Positions 25,830 through 34,463 of a stretch of 64,000 nt of DNA are shown here, in pieces. The notes below the pieces were generated by a model, which saw only the letters and a list, made by a program, of their open reading frames with translations, did no database searches and had not been told where the DNA came from. Position numbers and translations under genes: made by a program. The stretch's first letter is position 1; every line of letters begins with the position of its first letter. Source of the stretch: CAYPFY01 sp964410105 (lineage in GTDB: Bacteria; Bacteroidota; Ignavibacteria; UBA10030; SZUA-254); contig CAYPFY010000019.1 of NCBI GenBank assembly GCA_964410105.1, positions 5,033-69,032 of the forward strand, in the 5' to 3' direction.

Positions 25830-27557
25830 TTAATTGCGCGGAACGGACTCGCTGAGAGTTTCGGTGGAGATTTTTTGTGATCTGACGAGCTCGCGGTAAT
25901 GGTGGCATCTGCCCAAAAGTTCTGAGTGCGTCCCCTCGTCGAGGACTTTGCCCGCACCGAACACGACAATCCTCGGGAGATGAATGACCGTGGCGAGCCG
26001 GTGCGCAATGATGATGGCCGTTCGTCCCTCAATTACCGTGGCGATGGAACGCTGCAGATTTCTCTCCGTCTGCGCATCAAGCGACGCTGTCGGCTCATCA
26101 AGGATGAGAATGGGAGCGTTTCTTAGAAACGCCCGGGCCAGTGAAATCCGCTGACGCTGACCCCCGGAGAGTTTTATTCCCCTTTCACCAATCGTTGTGC
26201 GGTATCCTTCGGGAAATTCCGAAATGAACTCGTCCGCCTGAGCGGCACGGCATGCAGTAATCACTTCCCCATCGGTTGATTCCGGCCTTCCGTACCTGAC
26301 ATTTTCGAGTATCGTGCCGTCGAATAAAAATGTCTCCTGGGGAACGAGAGCGATCAAATCTCGAAGAGATGCCGCCGTAATGCCATTGATGTCGATTCCG
26401 TCAATGCGGATACAACCTCTCTCCGGCCTGTCGAACCGGAGGAGGAGATTCAAGAGCGTCGTCTTACCCGATCCGCTCACCCCCACGATTCCCAAGGCTT
26501 CGCCCTTGCAAATTCTCAGGGTAAGCCCGTCGAGCGCGGGTTCGCGGTTCTGATAAGCGTAGCTCACATGGTCGATGTCAATGGAATCAGCAAACTCGGA
26601 GAGGGTTATCGCATTGTCACGCTCAGTTTCAGGAGGGGGGAGGATTTCATCGAGCCGGCGTAAGGCTCCGACCGCATGCTGTAATCCGAGCGTGAAACCG
26701 CTCATGACGCGAGCAAGCGGGATCAGGAATCCGACGTAAAGGAGGAACGCGACGAGGGTTTCAAGTGAAATTTCACCGCGAGTAATCTGGATGCTCCCTA
26801 TGAGAAGGGCGCCGAGTATCGCTCCCATGGCAACGGTGGTTAAGAGGGGCTCCGTCAGCGCAGCATAACGGGCCTCTCGTCTGCGCGAGGCGAGCAGGTC
26901 GCTTTGCTGACGTGAAAACCGGCCCATCTCGTATTCCTGCGCGTTGAAGGCTTTTACCAGCAGAATGTTTGCAAGAATTTCCTGAAAAACCCCGGCAGCC
27001 CGTTCCGCTGCCCGATCGGCTTCCCTTCCGGAACTCCGCGTCCGCCCCGCGAGAGCACGCAGGCCTAGGGTGACGACCGGGATCGTGATGAGTATGAAGA
27101 GTGTGAGCTTCCAGTCCAAAACCGCCATCATGCAGATGGCTCCCGCGAGGATGAGGATGATGCCCGCGGCCGTGATCAGGTTAAGCGAGATGAATCGCTC
27201 GATTTCCCCGATACTGGAGGACACGCGGTCCATTATTCCACCGACCGTCCGATCATAGTGGAACTGCATCGGTGCGTCGATGAGTTTTCTGAGACAGTCT
27301 GTCCGCAGCCGGGCGCCTGCTTTTCGCCCGATGTCGTACATGATGAGATACATTCCGTATCCCGAAAGCGCAATCACACTCAGTCCTGCTGCGACCCATA
27401 TCCACGAATTTTTTAGCGAATCACGGACCGCCGCTGCGGCCAGAAGGTTTTTTACGACCGCCGGGATGGAGAGGACGGCGACGGATATGATAACTGCCAG
27501 GAGAACTGCGGCGAAAAGTCTTGAAAGGTGAGGGCGGAGTAGCTGACCTATGGTCAT
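25830..27557 (-). CDS. MsbA-like ABC exporter (fused membrane and ATPase domains)
   Basis: This 575-residue half-transporter has a six-helix export domain (about 1-300) and a C-terminal ATPase. The ATPase shows Walker A GVSGSGKTT (about 367-375), the signature LSGGQRQR, Walker B ILILDEPTASLD and the switch His in IIAHRL. Its place between lpxB and an acyltransferase gene suggests an MsbA-type lipid A flippase, although general multidrug exporters have the same architecture. It overlaps lpxB by four bases. Confidence 0.88.
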   Translation of the reverse strand: MTIGQLLRPHLSRLFAAVLLAVIISVAVLSIPAVVKNLLAAAAVRDSLKNSWIWVAAGLSVIALSGYGMYLIMYDIGRKAGARLRTDCLRKLIDAPMQFHYDRTVGGIMDRVSSSIGEIERFISLNLITAAGIILILAGAICMMAVLDWKLTLFILITIPVVTLGLRALAGRTRSSGREADRAAERAAGVFQEILANILLVKAFNAQEYEMGRFSRQQSDLLASRRREARYAALTEPLLTTVAMGAILGALLIGSIQITRGEISLETLVAFLLYVGFLIPLARVMSGFTLGLQHAVGALRRLDEILPPPETERDNAITLSEFADSIDIDHVSYAYQNREPALDGLTLRICKGEALGIVGVSGSGKTTLLNLLLRFDRPERGCIRIDGIDINGITAASLRDLIALVPQETFLFDGTILENVRYGRPESTDGEVITACRAAQADEFISEFPEGYRTTIGERGIKLSGGQRQRISLARAFLRNAPILILDEPTASLDAQTERNLQRSIATVIEGRTAIIIAHRLATVIHLPRIVVFGAGKVLDEGTHSELLGRCHHYRELVRSQKISTETLSESVPRN

Positions 27558-28726
27558 GCAGCGTCAGTCTGCAGGACGCGTCCCGCTGCCTCCTCGAGGA
27601 CGAGCCGGGCCGCCCGCTGGAGTACCCCCGGTTCGCCCAAAATTTCCCGGACACTGGCCAGATCCTTACGAATCTTTTTGGCCCGCTCCCGGTCGTCCAG
27701 GATGACGAGGGCTTCGAAGGCCAATCTCTCACCCGTCACATTTTCCTGCAAAAGCTCGGGAACGGCCTCCCGGTCGAGGAGTATGTTGGGCATCGTGATG
27801 TACCGCGCTCTCAGCAGCCTCCTCCCGAGGAAGTAGGTAAAGGGTTTTACACGGTATGCTACCACCATCGGAACCCCGAGCAGCGCGGCCTCAAGTGTCG
27901 CAGTGCCGGAAGATATAATGACGAGCTCGCATCGGGAGAGGAGCGTGTAGACATGCTCGCTGATGACGGTGACCTGTTTGTCCATCCTGGTCCTCACGAG
28001 TTCACTCCGGATTTCCGGCAGAAGGTGCCGCGCTGCCACGGGTAGAAGGATCTGAAAGTCCTGGCGCTCGCGGATGAGCCGCGCCGCCTCGAGCATCGGC
28101 GGCAGGAGTTGCTGAATCTCCTGAAATCTGCTCCCCGGCAAAAGACCGATGGTTTTCTGTGCGGGATTGATCCCGGCCTGCTGTGCTATCAGGCTGTAGT
28201 CTTCTTCAACTTTGACAATGTCGATCAGAGGATGACCGTACCAGTAGACGTTTCCGCCCTCCCGACTGTAGATTGTCGCCTCCTGGGGAAAGGCCGTGAT
28301 GAGTGCCCTGGCTTTCTTAGATATCCCCCTCGCGCGCCATTCTCCCCAGAACCATACCTGCGGAGGGAAATAGTAGATGAACGGAATTCCTTCTTTATAG
28401 AGAAACTTCGCTAGCAGTCCATTAAAACCTTCATTGTCGACAAGGACCGCTATATCGGGCCGTTCGCTTCTCAGGAGCGACCGAATCTTTTCCATTATTG
28501 CCCGTAATGGCCTGATATATTTGAAATATTCCTGGAAGCCGACGGTTCCAAGATGCGATGTTTGTAACCGGATGTCGATCCCTGCCTCCCGCATCTTTTC
28601 ACCCCCCGATCCGAACAACATGACCGTGGGGTCCTGCCTGAGAATCGCTTTGGCGAGATGGGCGGCCTGGCGGTCCCCGGAGACTTCACCTGCGGCAATG
28701 AAGATTTTGAGGCGTCTTTCTTTCAT
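27554..28726 (-). CDS. lpxB: Lipid A disaccharide synthase
   Basis: LpxB (GT19) joins UDP-2,3-diacylglucosamine and lipid X to form the tetraacyl disaccharide of lipid A. The 390 residues show the N-terminal AAGEVSGDRQAAHLAKAI block, YYFPPQVWFWGEWR, GLLPGSRFQEIQQLLP and the donor-binding SSGTATLEAALLGVPMVVAYR. Length is typical. It is the first gene of the minus-strand lipid A run and diverges from moxR over a 198-base gap. The ATG at 28726 opens directly on the family motif. Confidence 0.95.
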   Translation of the reverse strand: MKERRLKIFIAAGEVSGDRQAAHLAKAILRQDPTVMLFGSGGEKMREAGIDIRLQTSHLGTVGFQEYFKYIRPLRAIMEKIRSLLRSERPDIAVLVDNEGFNGLLAKFLYKEGIPFIYYFPPQVWFWGEWRARGISKKARALITAFPQEATIYSREGGNVYWYGHPLIDIVKVEEDYSLIAQQAGINPAQKTIGLLPGSRFQEIQQLLPPMLEAARLIRERQDFQILLPVAARHLLPEIRSELVRTRMDKQVTVISEHVYTLLSRCELVIISSGTATLEAALLGVPMVVAYRVKPFTYFLGRRLLRARYITMPNILLDREAVPELLQENVTGERLAFEALVILDDRERAKKIRKDLASVREILGEPGVLQRAARLVLEEAAGRVLQTDAA

Positions 28727-28776
28727 ATTCCGGATGCCTATTATGAAAAAAGTCGCTCAAAAAGTCAACTTGAGAC

Positions 28777-28807
28777 TTTGATTTTTTGTGCAATTTTGCT
28801 AAATTTA
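28777..28807 (+). promoter_or_regulatory. Bacteroidota-type promoter for the moxR-bat operon
   Basis: TTTG at 28777-28780 is followed after 19 bases by TAAATTTA at 28800-28807, a close match to the Bacteroidota pattern TTTG-N19-TAnnTTTG (one mismatch at the last base). It lies in the divergent gap between lpxB and moxR, about 118 bases upstream of the moxR ATG at 28925. The surrounding DNA is AT-rich. Confidence 0.5.
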
Positions 28808-28924
28808 GTACGAAATTCATCGCAAATCCCCTCGAATCAAGACCCTGAAAGAGCGTTTGTAAACCGCCGCTTCTCGATAGCGTATAAGGAAACAATCCCA
28901 GTCCGCTCATCCAATCACACTACT

Positions 28925-29911
28925 ATGACAGATATTAAAGCCCTAAACGAAAAGATTCAGCGTGAAAGCGCCTTCGTCGACCTCCTCCAGATGGAGGTGA
29001 GTAAAGTGATCATCGGCCAGAAATATATGATCGAAAGGCTCCTCATCGGGCTTCTCTCGAATGGCCACGTTCTCCTGGAAGGAGTCCCCGGCCTCGCCAA
29101 GACGCTTTCCATAAAGACTCTCGCTTCGGCCATTCACGCAAAATTCCAGCGTATCCAGTTTACACCTGACCTGCTCCCGGCCGACGTCGTCGGGACGATG
29201 ATCTATAATCAGAAGAATAATGAGTTCACGGTGCGAAAGGGTCCCATTTTTGCCAATTTCATTCTGGCCGATGAGATAAACCGGGCGCCGGCAAAGGTGC
29301 AGAGCGCCCTTCTCGAAGCGATGCAGGAACGGCAGGTCACGATCGGCGAACAGACCTATAAACTGGATGAGCCTTTCCTCGTTCTCGCAACGCAGAACCC
29401 GATCGAGCAGGAAGGCACATATCCTCTCCCCGAAGCGCAGGTCGACCGCTTCATGCTGAAGATAAAAATAGATTATCCCCAGCGTGAAGAAGAACGGCTT
29501 ATCATGCGCCAGAATATCAACGGATCTTTCCCCGAGGTGAAATCGGTCATTCATCCGAGCGATATCATGAAGGCCCGCGCGGTTCTTCAGGATGTGTATA
29601 TGGACGAAAAGATTGAGCGGTATATTCTCGACATCGTGTTTGCGACCCGTAATCCGAAGGATTTTAAACTCGATAAGCTGACCTCCCTGATCAACTACGG
29701 CGGCTCTCCACGCGCAAGCATTAATCTCGCCCTCGCCGGGAAGGCGTATGCCTTCATTAAGCGCCGCGGATATGTGATTCCCGAAGATATCCGCGCCGTC
29801 TGCCACGACGTGCTTCGTCACCGCATCGCCGTTACCTATGAGGCGGAAGCGGAGAATGTTTCTTCCGAGAATATCATCGACGATATCCTGAATACCGTCG
29901 AAGTTCCCTAA
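28925..29911 (+). CDS. MoxR-family AAA+ ATPase
   Basis: MoxR ATPases act as chaperone-like partners of von Willebrand factor A proteins. The 328-residue protein has Walker A GVPGLAKT (about 53-60), Walker B ILADEINRAP (about 113-122), a sensor motif ATQNPIEQEGTYPLPEAQ and the C-terminal lid segment (about 260-325). The ATG at 28925 was chosen; the upstream open frame lies in the promoter region. It starts the DUF58-Bat operon, the classical context for this subfamily. Confidence 0.94.
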   Translation: MTDIKALNEKIQRESAFVDLLQMEVSKVIIGQKYMIERLLIGLLSNGHVLLEGVPGLAKTLSIKTLASAIHAKFQRIQFTPDLLPADVVGTMIYNQKNNEFTVRKGPIFANFILADEINRAPAKVQSALLEAMQERQVTIGEQTYKLDEPFLVLATQNPIEQEGTYPLPEAQVDRFMLKIKIDYPQREEERLIMRQNINGSFPEVKSVIHPSDIMKARAVLQDVYMDEKIERYILDIVFATRNPKDFKLDKLTSLINYGGSPRASINLALAGKAYAFIKRRGYVIPEDIRAVCHDVLRHRIAVTYEAEAENVSSENIIDDILNTVEVP

Positions 29912-29922
29912 TCTTCCGCACC

Positions 29923-30798
29923 GTGGAAACTTCCGAGATTCTCAAGAAAGTCCGCAAGATTGAAATCCGCACAAAAGGTCTTGTGAATCAGATCTTTTCT
30001 GGCGAGTATCATAGCGTCTTTAAAGGCCGCGGTATGGCCTTCAGCGAGGTGCGCGAATATCAGTTCGGCGACGATATCCGCACCATTGACTGGAACGTGT
30101 CTGCCCGGTTCAGCCACCCGTTCGTGAAAATATTTGAAGAGGAACGCGAACTCACGGTGATGCTTCTCGTCGATGTGAGCGGCTCGGAGGAGTTCGGAAC
30201 GGTTACGGGATTGAAGAAAGACATCGCCGCGGAGCTCTGCGCCGTCCTCGCATTTTCCGCCATACAGAATAACGATAAGGTCGGAGTGATTTTTTTCAGC
30301 GATATCGTCGAAAAATTTATTCCCCCGAAAAAAGGCCGGACCCATATTCTCCGCATCGTGAGAGAATTGCTCGATTTTAAGGCACAGCACCGCAGGACGA
30401 ATGTCTCGGCCGGATTGCAGTATCTGACCTCTGCAATCAAGAAGCGGAGCATCGCGTTCCTGATTTCCGACTTCCTTGATGAGGGTTACGACGACGCGCT
30501 TAAAATAGCGGCCCGGAAACATGATCTCATCGGCGTCCGCCTCTATGACCCGAGGGAAACAGAGCTTGCCCCGGCCGGCCTCTTTCGCATGCTCGACGCC
30601 GAAACGGGCGAGGCGGTCTGGGCCGATACCGCCGACCCCAGGGTCCGTAGGGAATACGCTCTCTGGTGGAAAAAAAGGCAGACCGAGAGGGATAAACTTT
30701 TCCGCCGCTCAGGGGTCGATTCCATAGATATCCGGATCGACCAGTCATATATAAATCCTCTCATGACGTTCTTCCGCGCCCGGGAGAGGAGATGGTGA
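29923..30798 (+). CDS. DUF58 domain protein
   Basis: DUF58 proteins are VWA-like factors encoded beside MoxR. The 291 residues include the diagnostic block GRGMAFSEVREYQFGDD and then IDWNVSARF (about 28-55), and a VWA-type metal site in LVDVSGSEEFG (about 83-93). The start is GTG 29923, twelve bases after moxR. It overlaps the following gene by seven bases, which supports an operon. Its precise molecular job is not known. Confidence 0.93.
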   Translation: METSEILKKVRKIEIRTKGLVNQIFSGEYHSVFKGRGMAFSEVREYQFGDDIRTIDWNVSARFSHPFVKIFEEERELTVMLLVDVSGSEEFGTVTGLKKDIAAELCAVLAFSAIQNNDKVGVIFFSDIVEKFIPPKKGRTHILRIVRELLDFKAQHRRTNVSAGLQYLTSAIKKRSIAFLISDFLDEGYDDALKIAARKHDLIGVRLYDPRETELAPAGLFRMLDAETGEAVWADTADPRVRREYALWWKKRQTERDKLFRRSGVDSIDIRIDQSYINPLMTFFRARERRW

Positions 30799-31736
30799 AA
30801 AATTTTCTGCTGAGTGTGGGAGTATTTATCGTCCTCGCCGGGGCGAATGCTCAGGATGTGAAAGTCTCCGCACGGGTCGATTCGGGCCATATCGTCATCG
30901 GCGACTGGCTCCCCCTGCATGTCGAAGTTCTCCATCCTCCGGATGTCACAGTGTCCCTCCCGGCTCTCCCCGATTCCTTCGACGGCTTAGAAGTGGTCCG
31001 CCGCGATAAACCGACCGTTTCGAAGTCGCCGAACGAAGTGACAGAATCCGTGTCGTTCGTCATCACAACGTTTGATTCGGGGATGCACATTGTTCCGCCC
31101 CTTCCCGTCCTCTTCCATGCTTCGGGAGATACGACGACCGGCACGGTTCGCACGCCGCCTGTGGTGTTTAAGGCGTTCGGCGTCGCCGTCGATACGTCCA
31201 AGGAGATCAAGGATATCAAACCCCCACTTTCGGTATCTATTACATTTGCCGAGCTTCTCCCCTATATTATCGCGATCGTGGTTGCTGCGGGGGTGATCTG
31301 GCTTGTTATTTATATCAGGAAGAAAAGGAAGACCGGAGAACCGCTCATCCCCCCGCCTCCCTCGCGTCCCCCGGATGAGGTCGCGCTCGAGGCCTTGCGC
31401 TCTCTCGACGCGGAACATGTGTGGCAACGGGGCCTCGTGAAGGAATATTATTCCCGGCTGACCGATATCGTGAGAATTTATATCGAACGCCGGTTTCTGG
31501 TGATGGCGATGGAGATGACCTCGGATGAAATTCTGGAGAATTTGCCGATGGTCCCGGCGGAATCCCGGGATAGTTTGAGAAAAATTCTTGTGAGAGCGGA
31601 TCTGGCAAAATTCGCAAAGTACCAACCCCTCCCGCAGGAGCATGAATCGAGTCTTGCGGATTCCCGTGCGTTTGTGGAAGAAACCTCCCGGAAGGTCGCC
31701 GAAGCCTCCGAGGTTGCGGCTGAGACGAAGGCATGA
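30792..31736 (+). CDS. Short BatD-like membrane protein
   Basis: This 314-residue protein has a signal peptide (about 1-20), an Ig-like extracytoplasmic domain (about 22-135), one membrane helix (about 154-175, IAIVVAAGVIWLVIYI) and a cytoplasmic helical tail (about 195-314). The layout is a reduced copy of BatD, whose full-size homologue is at 34464. The tail (ALRSLDAEHVWQRGLVKEYY) resembles the BatD and DUF4381-type tails. It sits between the DUF58 and BatA genes with four- to seven-base overlaps, so it belongs to the same operon. Function is inferred from position: a membrane partner of the VWA proteins. Confidence 0.72.
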   Translation: MVKNFLLSVGVFIVLAGANAQDVKVSARVDSGHIVIGDWLPLHVEVLHPPDVTVSLPALPDSFDGLEVVRRDKPTVSKSPNEVTESVSFVITTFDSGMHIVPPLPVLFHASGDTTTGTVRTPPVVFKAFGVAVDTSKEIKDIKPPLSVSITFAELLPYIIAIVVAAGVIWLVIYIRKKRKTGEPLIPPPPSRPPDEVALEALRSLDAEHVWQRGLVKEYYSRLTDIVRIYIERRFLVMAMEMTSDEILENLPMVPAESRDSLRKILVRADLAKFAKYQPLPQEHESSLADSRAFVEETSRKVAEASEVAAETKA

Positions 31737-32716
31737 ACGTTCAATTTGCAAATCCCGGCTTCCTGGTGCTCCTCGCTCTCCTGCCCGTCTTCATTTACTG
31801 GTATCTGAGAAGGGAAAAACCTGTTGAACTGCAGGTATCGACCGTAACTGTTTTCCGTTCCCTTCCGAGGTCTTTGCGCCAGAGGCTTCGCCATATCTTG
31901 TTCGCCCTGCGCCTGCTCGCCTTTACACTTCTTACGTTCGCTCTGGCACGGCCCCAGTCCACCTCCAGCGGCGAGAATGTCAGTACAGAGGGCATCGATA
32001 TCATTCTCGCAACGGATATTTCAGGAAGTATGCTCGCCGAGGATTTTCACCCGAACAGGATCGAGGCCGCCAAGCGCGTTGCGACCGATTTCATCGACGG
32101 GCGCCCCACTGATAGGGTCGGGCTCGTGGTCTTCGCCGGCGAAAGTTTTACGCAGTGCCCGCTTACTCTCGACCATCCGGTGGTGAAGGATTTGCTCTCG
32201 CAGATAAGGAGCGGAATGATTGAAGATGGAACCGCAATCGGGATGGGGATCGCCACCGCCGTGACCCGCCTGAAGGAGAGCAAAGCCAAGAGCCGCGTTA
32301 TCATTCTGCTGACGGACGGCGTGAATAACCGCGGATCGATCGATCCGTTGACGGCCGCCGGCATCGCACAGACTTTCGGAGTGAGAGTTTATACGATCGG
32401 GGTCGGGACAATCGGCGTTGCACCCTACCCCGTGCAGACTCCGTTCGGAGTTCAGTATCAGAGCATGCCTGTCGAAATCGATGAGGCGCTTCTCGAGAAA
32501 ATAGCCGATCAGACGGGGGGAAAGTATTTCCGGGCCACCGATAACCGAACGCTGAAGTCTATCTATGAAGAGATCGATCGACTGGAAAAATCAAAAATCG
32601 AAGTGACCCAGTTCCGGCGCCACCGTGAGGAGTTCTATTCGGCCGGCCTGGCGGCGGGATTGTTTTTGCTTCTGGAATTGTTCTTATCTCAGACTTTCTT
32701 CAGAAAAATGCCGTGA
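31733..32716 (+). CDS. batA: VWA-domain protein BatA
   Basis: BatA is a membrane-anchored von Willebrand factor A protein of the Bacteroidota aerotolerance (Bat) operon. The 327 residues have N-terminal helices (about 8-20 and 57-75), a VWA domain (about 88-270) with the MIDAS motif ATDISGSML, and a C-terminal helix (about 300-322). It overlaps both neighbours by four bases. The companion VWA gene batB follows. The Bat role in oxidative stress or envelope assembly is known from relatives, not from this sequence. Confidence 0.9.
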   Translation: MNVQFANPGFLVLLALLPVFIYWYLRREKPVELQVSTVTVFRSLPRSLRQRLRHILFALRLLAFTLLTFALARPQSTSSGENVSTEGIDIILATDISGSMLAEDFHPNRIEAAKRVATDFIDGRPTDRVGLVVFAGESFTQCPLTLDHPVVKDLLSQIRSGMIEDGTAIGMGIATAVTRLKESKAKSRVIILLTDGVNNRGSIDPLTAAGIAQTFGVRVYTIGVGTIGVAPYPVQTPFGVQYQSMPVEIDEALLEKIADQTGGKYFRATDNRTLKSIYEEIDRLEKSKIEVTQFRRHREEFYSAGLAAGLFLLLELFLSQTFFRKMP

Positions 32717-33750
32717 TCCGATTTGCCCATCCGGAGTTTCTCTACGGCCTTGCGCTTCTGCCGGCTCTTCTCGCGCTCTTTTTCTGGGCGCTCCGAAAAA
32801 GAAAGAAAGGGATTGAACTTTTTGGCAATCCTGCCATCCTCCGTCTCCTCACCCCCTCCGCCGGCAAATACAAACGGGCGGCGAAGTTCTTGCTGCTTTT
32901 CATCGCCCTCGGATTCCTGACACTGGGCGTGGCAAACCCCCAGATCGGGACTAAGATGGAAGAGGTGAAGCGAGAGGGGGTCGATATCATGATCGCACTC
33001 GATGTTTCTAATAGCATGAAGGCCGAGGATATCAAGCCGAACCGCCTCGAGAGCGCGAAGCAGGAGATTTCCAGGCTCCTCGATAAACTCCAGAACGACC
33101 GCATCGGTTTGATTGTGTTCGGCGGGGAGAGCTATCTCCAGCTGCCGCTTACCACCGACTACTCCGCCGCACGGCTTATTCTCTCAACAATCGACGTCGA
33201 TGTGGTCCCCGTCCCAGGGACCGCCATAGGCTCCGCCATCCGCCTGGCGATGAAATCGTTCGCCCAGGGGGAGACGAAATACAAGGTGGTCATTCTTATT
33301 ACCGACGGCGAGAATCATGAGGACGACGCGATCGCCGCTGCCAAAGACGCCGCCGCCGAGGGGGTCCGCGTTCATACAATCGGTATGGGTTCGCCCGAAG
33401 GGGGACCGATCCCGATTTATCAGAACAATGTCCCGGTGGGCTATAAGAAGGATTCTGACGGAAATGTGGTGATCACCAAGCTCGATGAACAGGCGCTCCG
33501 CCAGATTGCCGAAACGGGAAAGGGGACATTTATCCGTGCCACGAACCAGCAACAGGAGCTGGATGCGATTTTCCGTGAGGTCCAGTCGATGGAGAAGAAA
33601 GAGTTTGGAACAAAAATGTTCACCGAGTTCGAAGATCGATTTCAGATTTTTCTCGGGGCTGCGCTCTTTCTCCTGACGGCCGAGTTTTTTATCTCGGAAC
33701 GGAAGAATAAATGGCTTGCCCAGTGGAACATTTTCAGGGAACGCACATGA
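32713..33750 (+). CDS. batB: VWA-domain protein BatB
   Basis: This is the second VWA protein of the Bat operon: 345 residues with the same layout as BatA (N-terminal helices, a VWA domain with MIDAS motif ALDVSNSMKAED about residues 95-106, and a C-terminal helix around 315-330). The start is GTG at 32713, overlapping batA by four bases. The stop overlaps the batC ATG. The two VWA genes are clearly paralogous by motif spacing. Confidence 0.9.
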   Translation: MIRFAHPEFLYGLALLPALLALFFWALRKRKKGIELFGNPAILRLLTPSAGKYKRAAKFLLLFIALGFLTLGVANPQIGTKMEEVKREGVDIMIALDVSNSMKAEDIKPNRLESAKQEISRLLDKLQNDRIGLIVFGGESYLQLPLTTDYSAARLILSTIDVDVVPVPGTAIGSAIRLAMKSFAQGETKYKVVILITDGENHEDDAIAAAKDAAAEGVRVHTIGMGSPEGGPIPIYQNNVPVGYKKDSDGNVVITKLDEQALRQIAETGKGTFIRATNQQQELDAIFREVQSMEKKEFGTKMFTEFEDRFQIFLGAALFLLTAEFFISERKNKWLAQWNIFRERT

Positions 33751-34445
33751 AGATTTTTGTTGTGGCGATTTTTCTCCTGACAGCGCCCCCTCTCCTGGCG
33801 CAATCGGAACGGTCGCTCGTCCGCGAGGGGAATTCGCTTTATAAACAGCAAAAGTATGCCGATGCAGAAATCAATTACCGGAAAGCTCTGGAGAAGAATA
33901 AGGAACTGCTCCAGGGTCCCTTCAACCTGGGCGATGCTCTCTACAAACAGGGACGCTATGACGAGGCGGCCGAACAGTACCGCATCTCGGCCACGAATGA
34001 GAAAGATCCGACCGATAAGGCCAAGGCCCTCCATAACCTCGGCAATACTTTTCTCAAAGGATCAAAGCTTCCGGAAGCCATTAACGCCTATAAGGATGCC
34101 CTCAGGCTAAACCCCGGCGATGCCGATACTAAATACAATCTGGAATATGCCCGCGCTCTGCTGAAACAACAACAGCAGCAGAAACAGGATCAGAAGAAGG
34201 ACCAGAAAAAAGATCAAAAACAGGACCAGAAGAAAGATCAGAAGCAAGACAAGAAGCAGGATCAGAAACAGGATCAGCAGAAACAGGCCCAACAGGATCA
34301 GAAGCAACAGCAGCAGAAGAAGCAGCAGTTCTCAAAGCAGGATGCCGAACGTATGCTCGAAGCGCTGAAAAATGATGAAAAGGATGTGCAGAAAAAGCTC
34401 AGGAAAAAAGTGCCCGCCAGGGTCCAGGTGGATAAGGACTGGTAA
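33747..34445 (+). CDS. batC: TPR protein BatC with Lys/Gln/Asp-rich tail
   Basis: This 232-residue protein has a signal peptide (1-18, ending LLAQ) and about three TPR units (about 20-135; YKQQKYADAEINYRKAL, RYDEAAEQYR). A charged low-complexity stretch follows (about 140-195), built from repeats of the type KDQK/QDQ. The short end (FSKQDAERMLEALKNDEKD) is the motif shared by BatC proteins. TPR arrays are docking surfaces for the VWA partners. ATG 33747 overlaps the batB stop; the open frame extends 12 codons upstream but without merit. Confidence 0.88.
   Translation: MKIFVVAIFLLTAPPLLAQSERSLVREGNSLYKQQKYADAEINYRKALEKNKELLQGPFNLGDALYKQGRYDEAAEQYRISATNEKDPTDKAKALHNLGNTFLKGSKLPEAINAYKDALRLNPGDADTKYNLEYARALLKQQQQQKQDQKKDQKKDQKQDQKKDQKQDKKQDQKQDQQKQAQQDQKQQQQKKQQFSKQDAERMLEALKNDEKDVQKKLRKKVPARVQVDKDW
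34164..34333 (+). repeat. In-gene low-complexity repeat (Lys/Gln/Asp codons)
   Basis: Within batC the DNA consists of degenerate iterations of cagaaaca/gatcagaag-like units that encode alternating Lys, Gln and Asp. It is nearly pure A, G and C on the plus strand. Such tracts are prone to replication slippage and may vary in length between strains. Confidence 0.75.
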
Positions 34446-34463
34446 TTTTTTTATGTTGATGCT

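Noticed and set aside
34107..34335. Leu/Val-rich open frames on the minus strand that look like a hydrophobic membrane protein.
   Set aside because: They are the antisense of the Lys/Gln/Asp-rich repeat in batC; the low-complexity tract produces them by chance.
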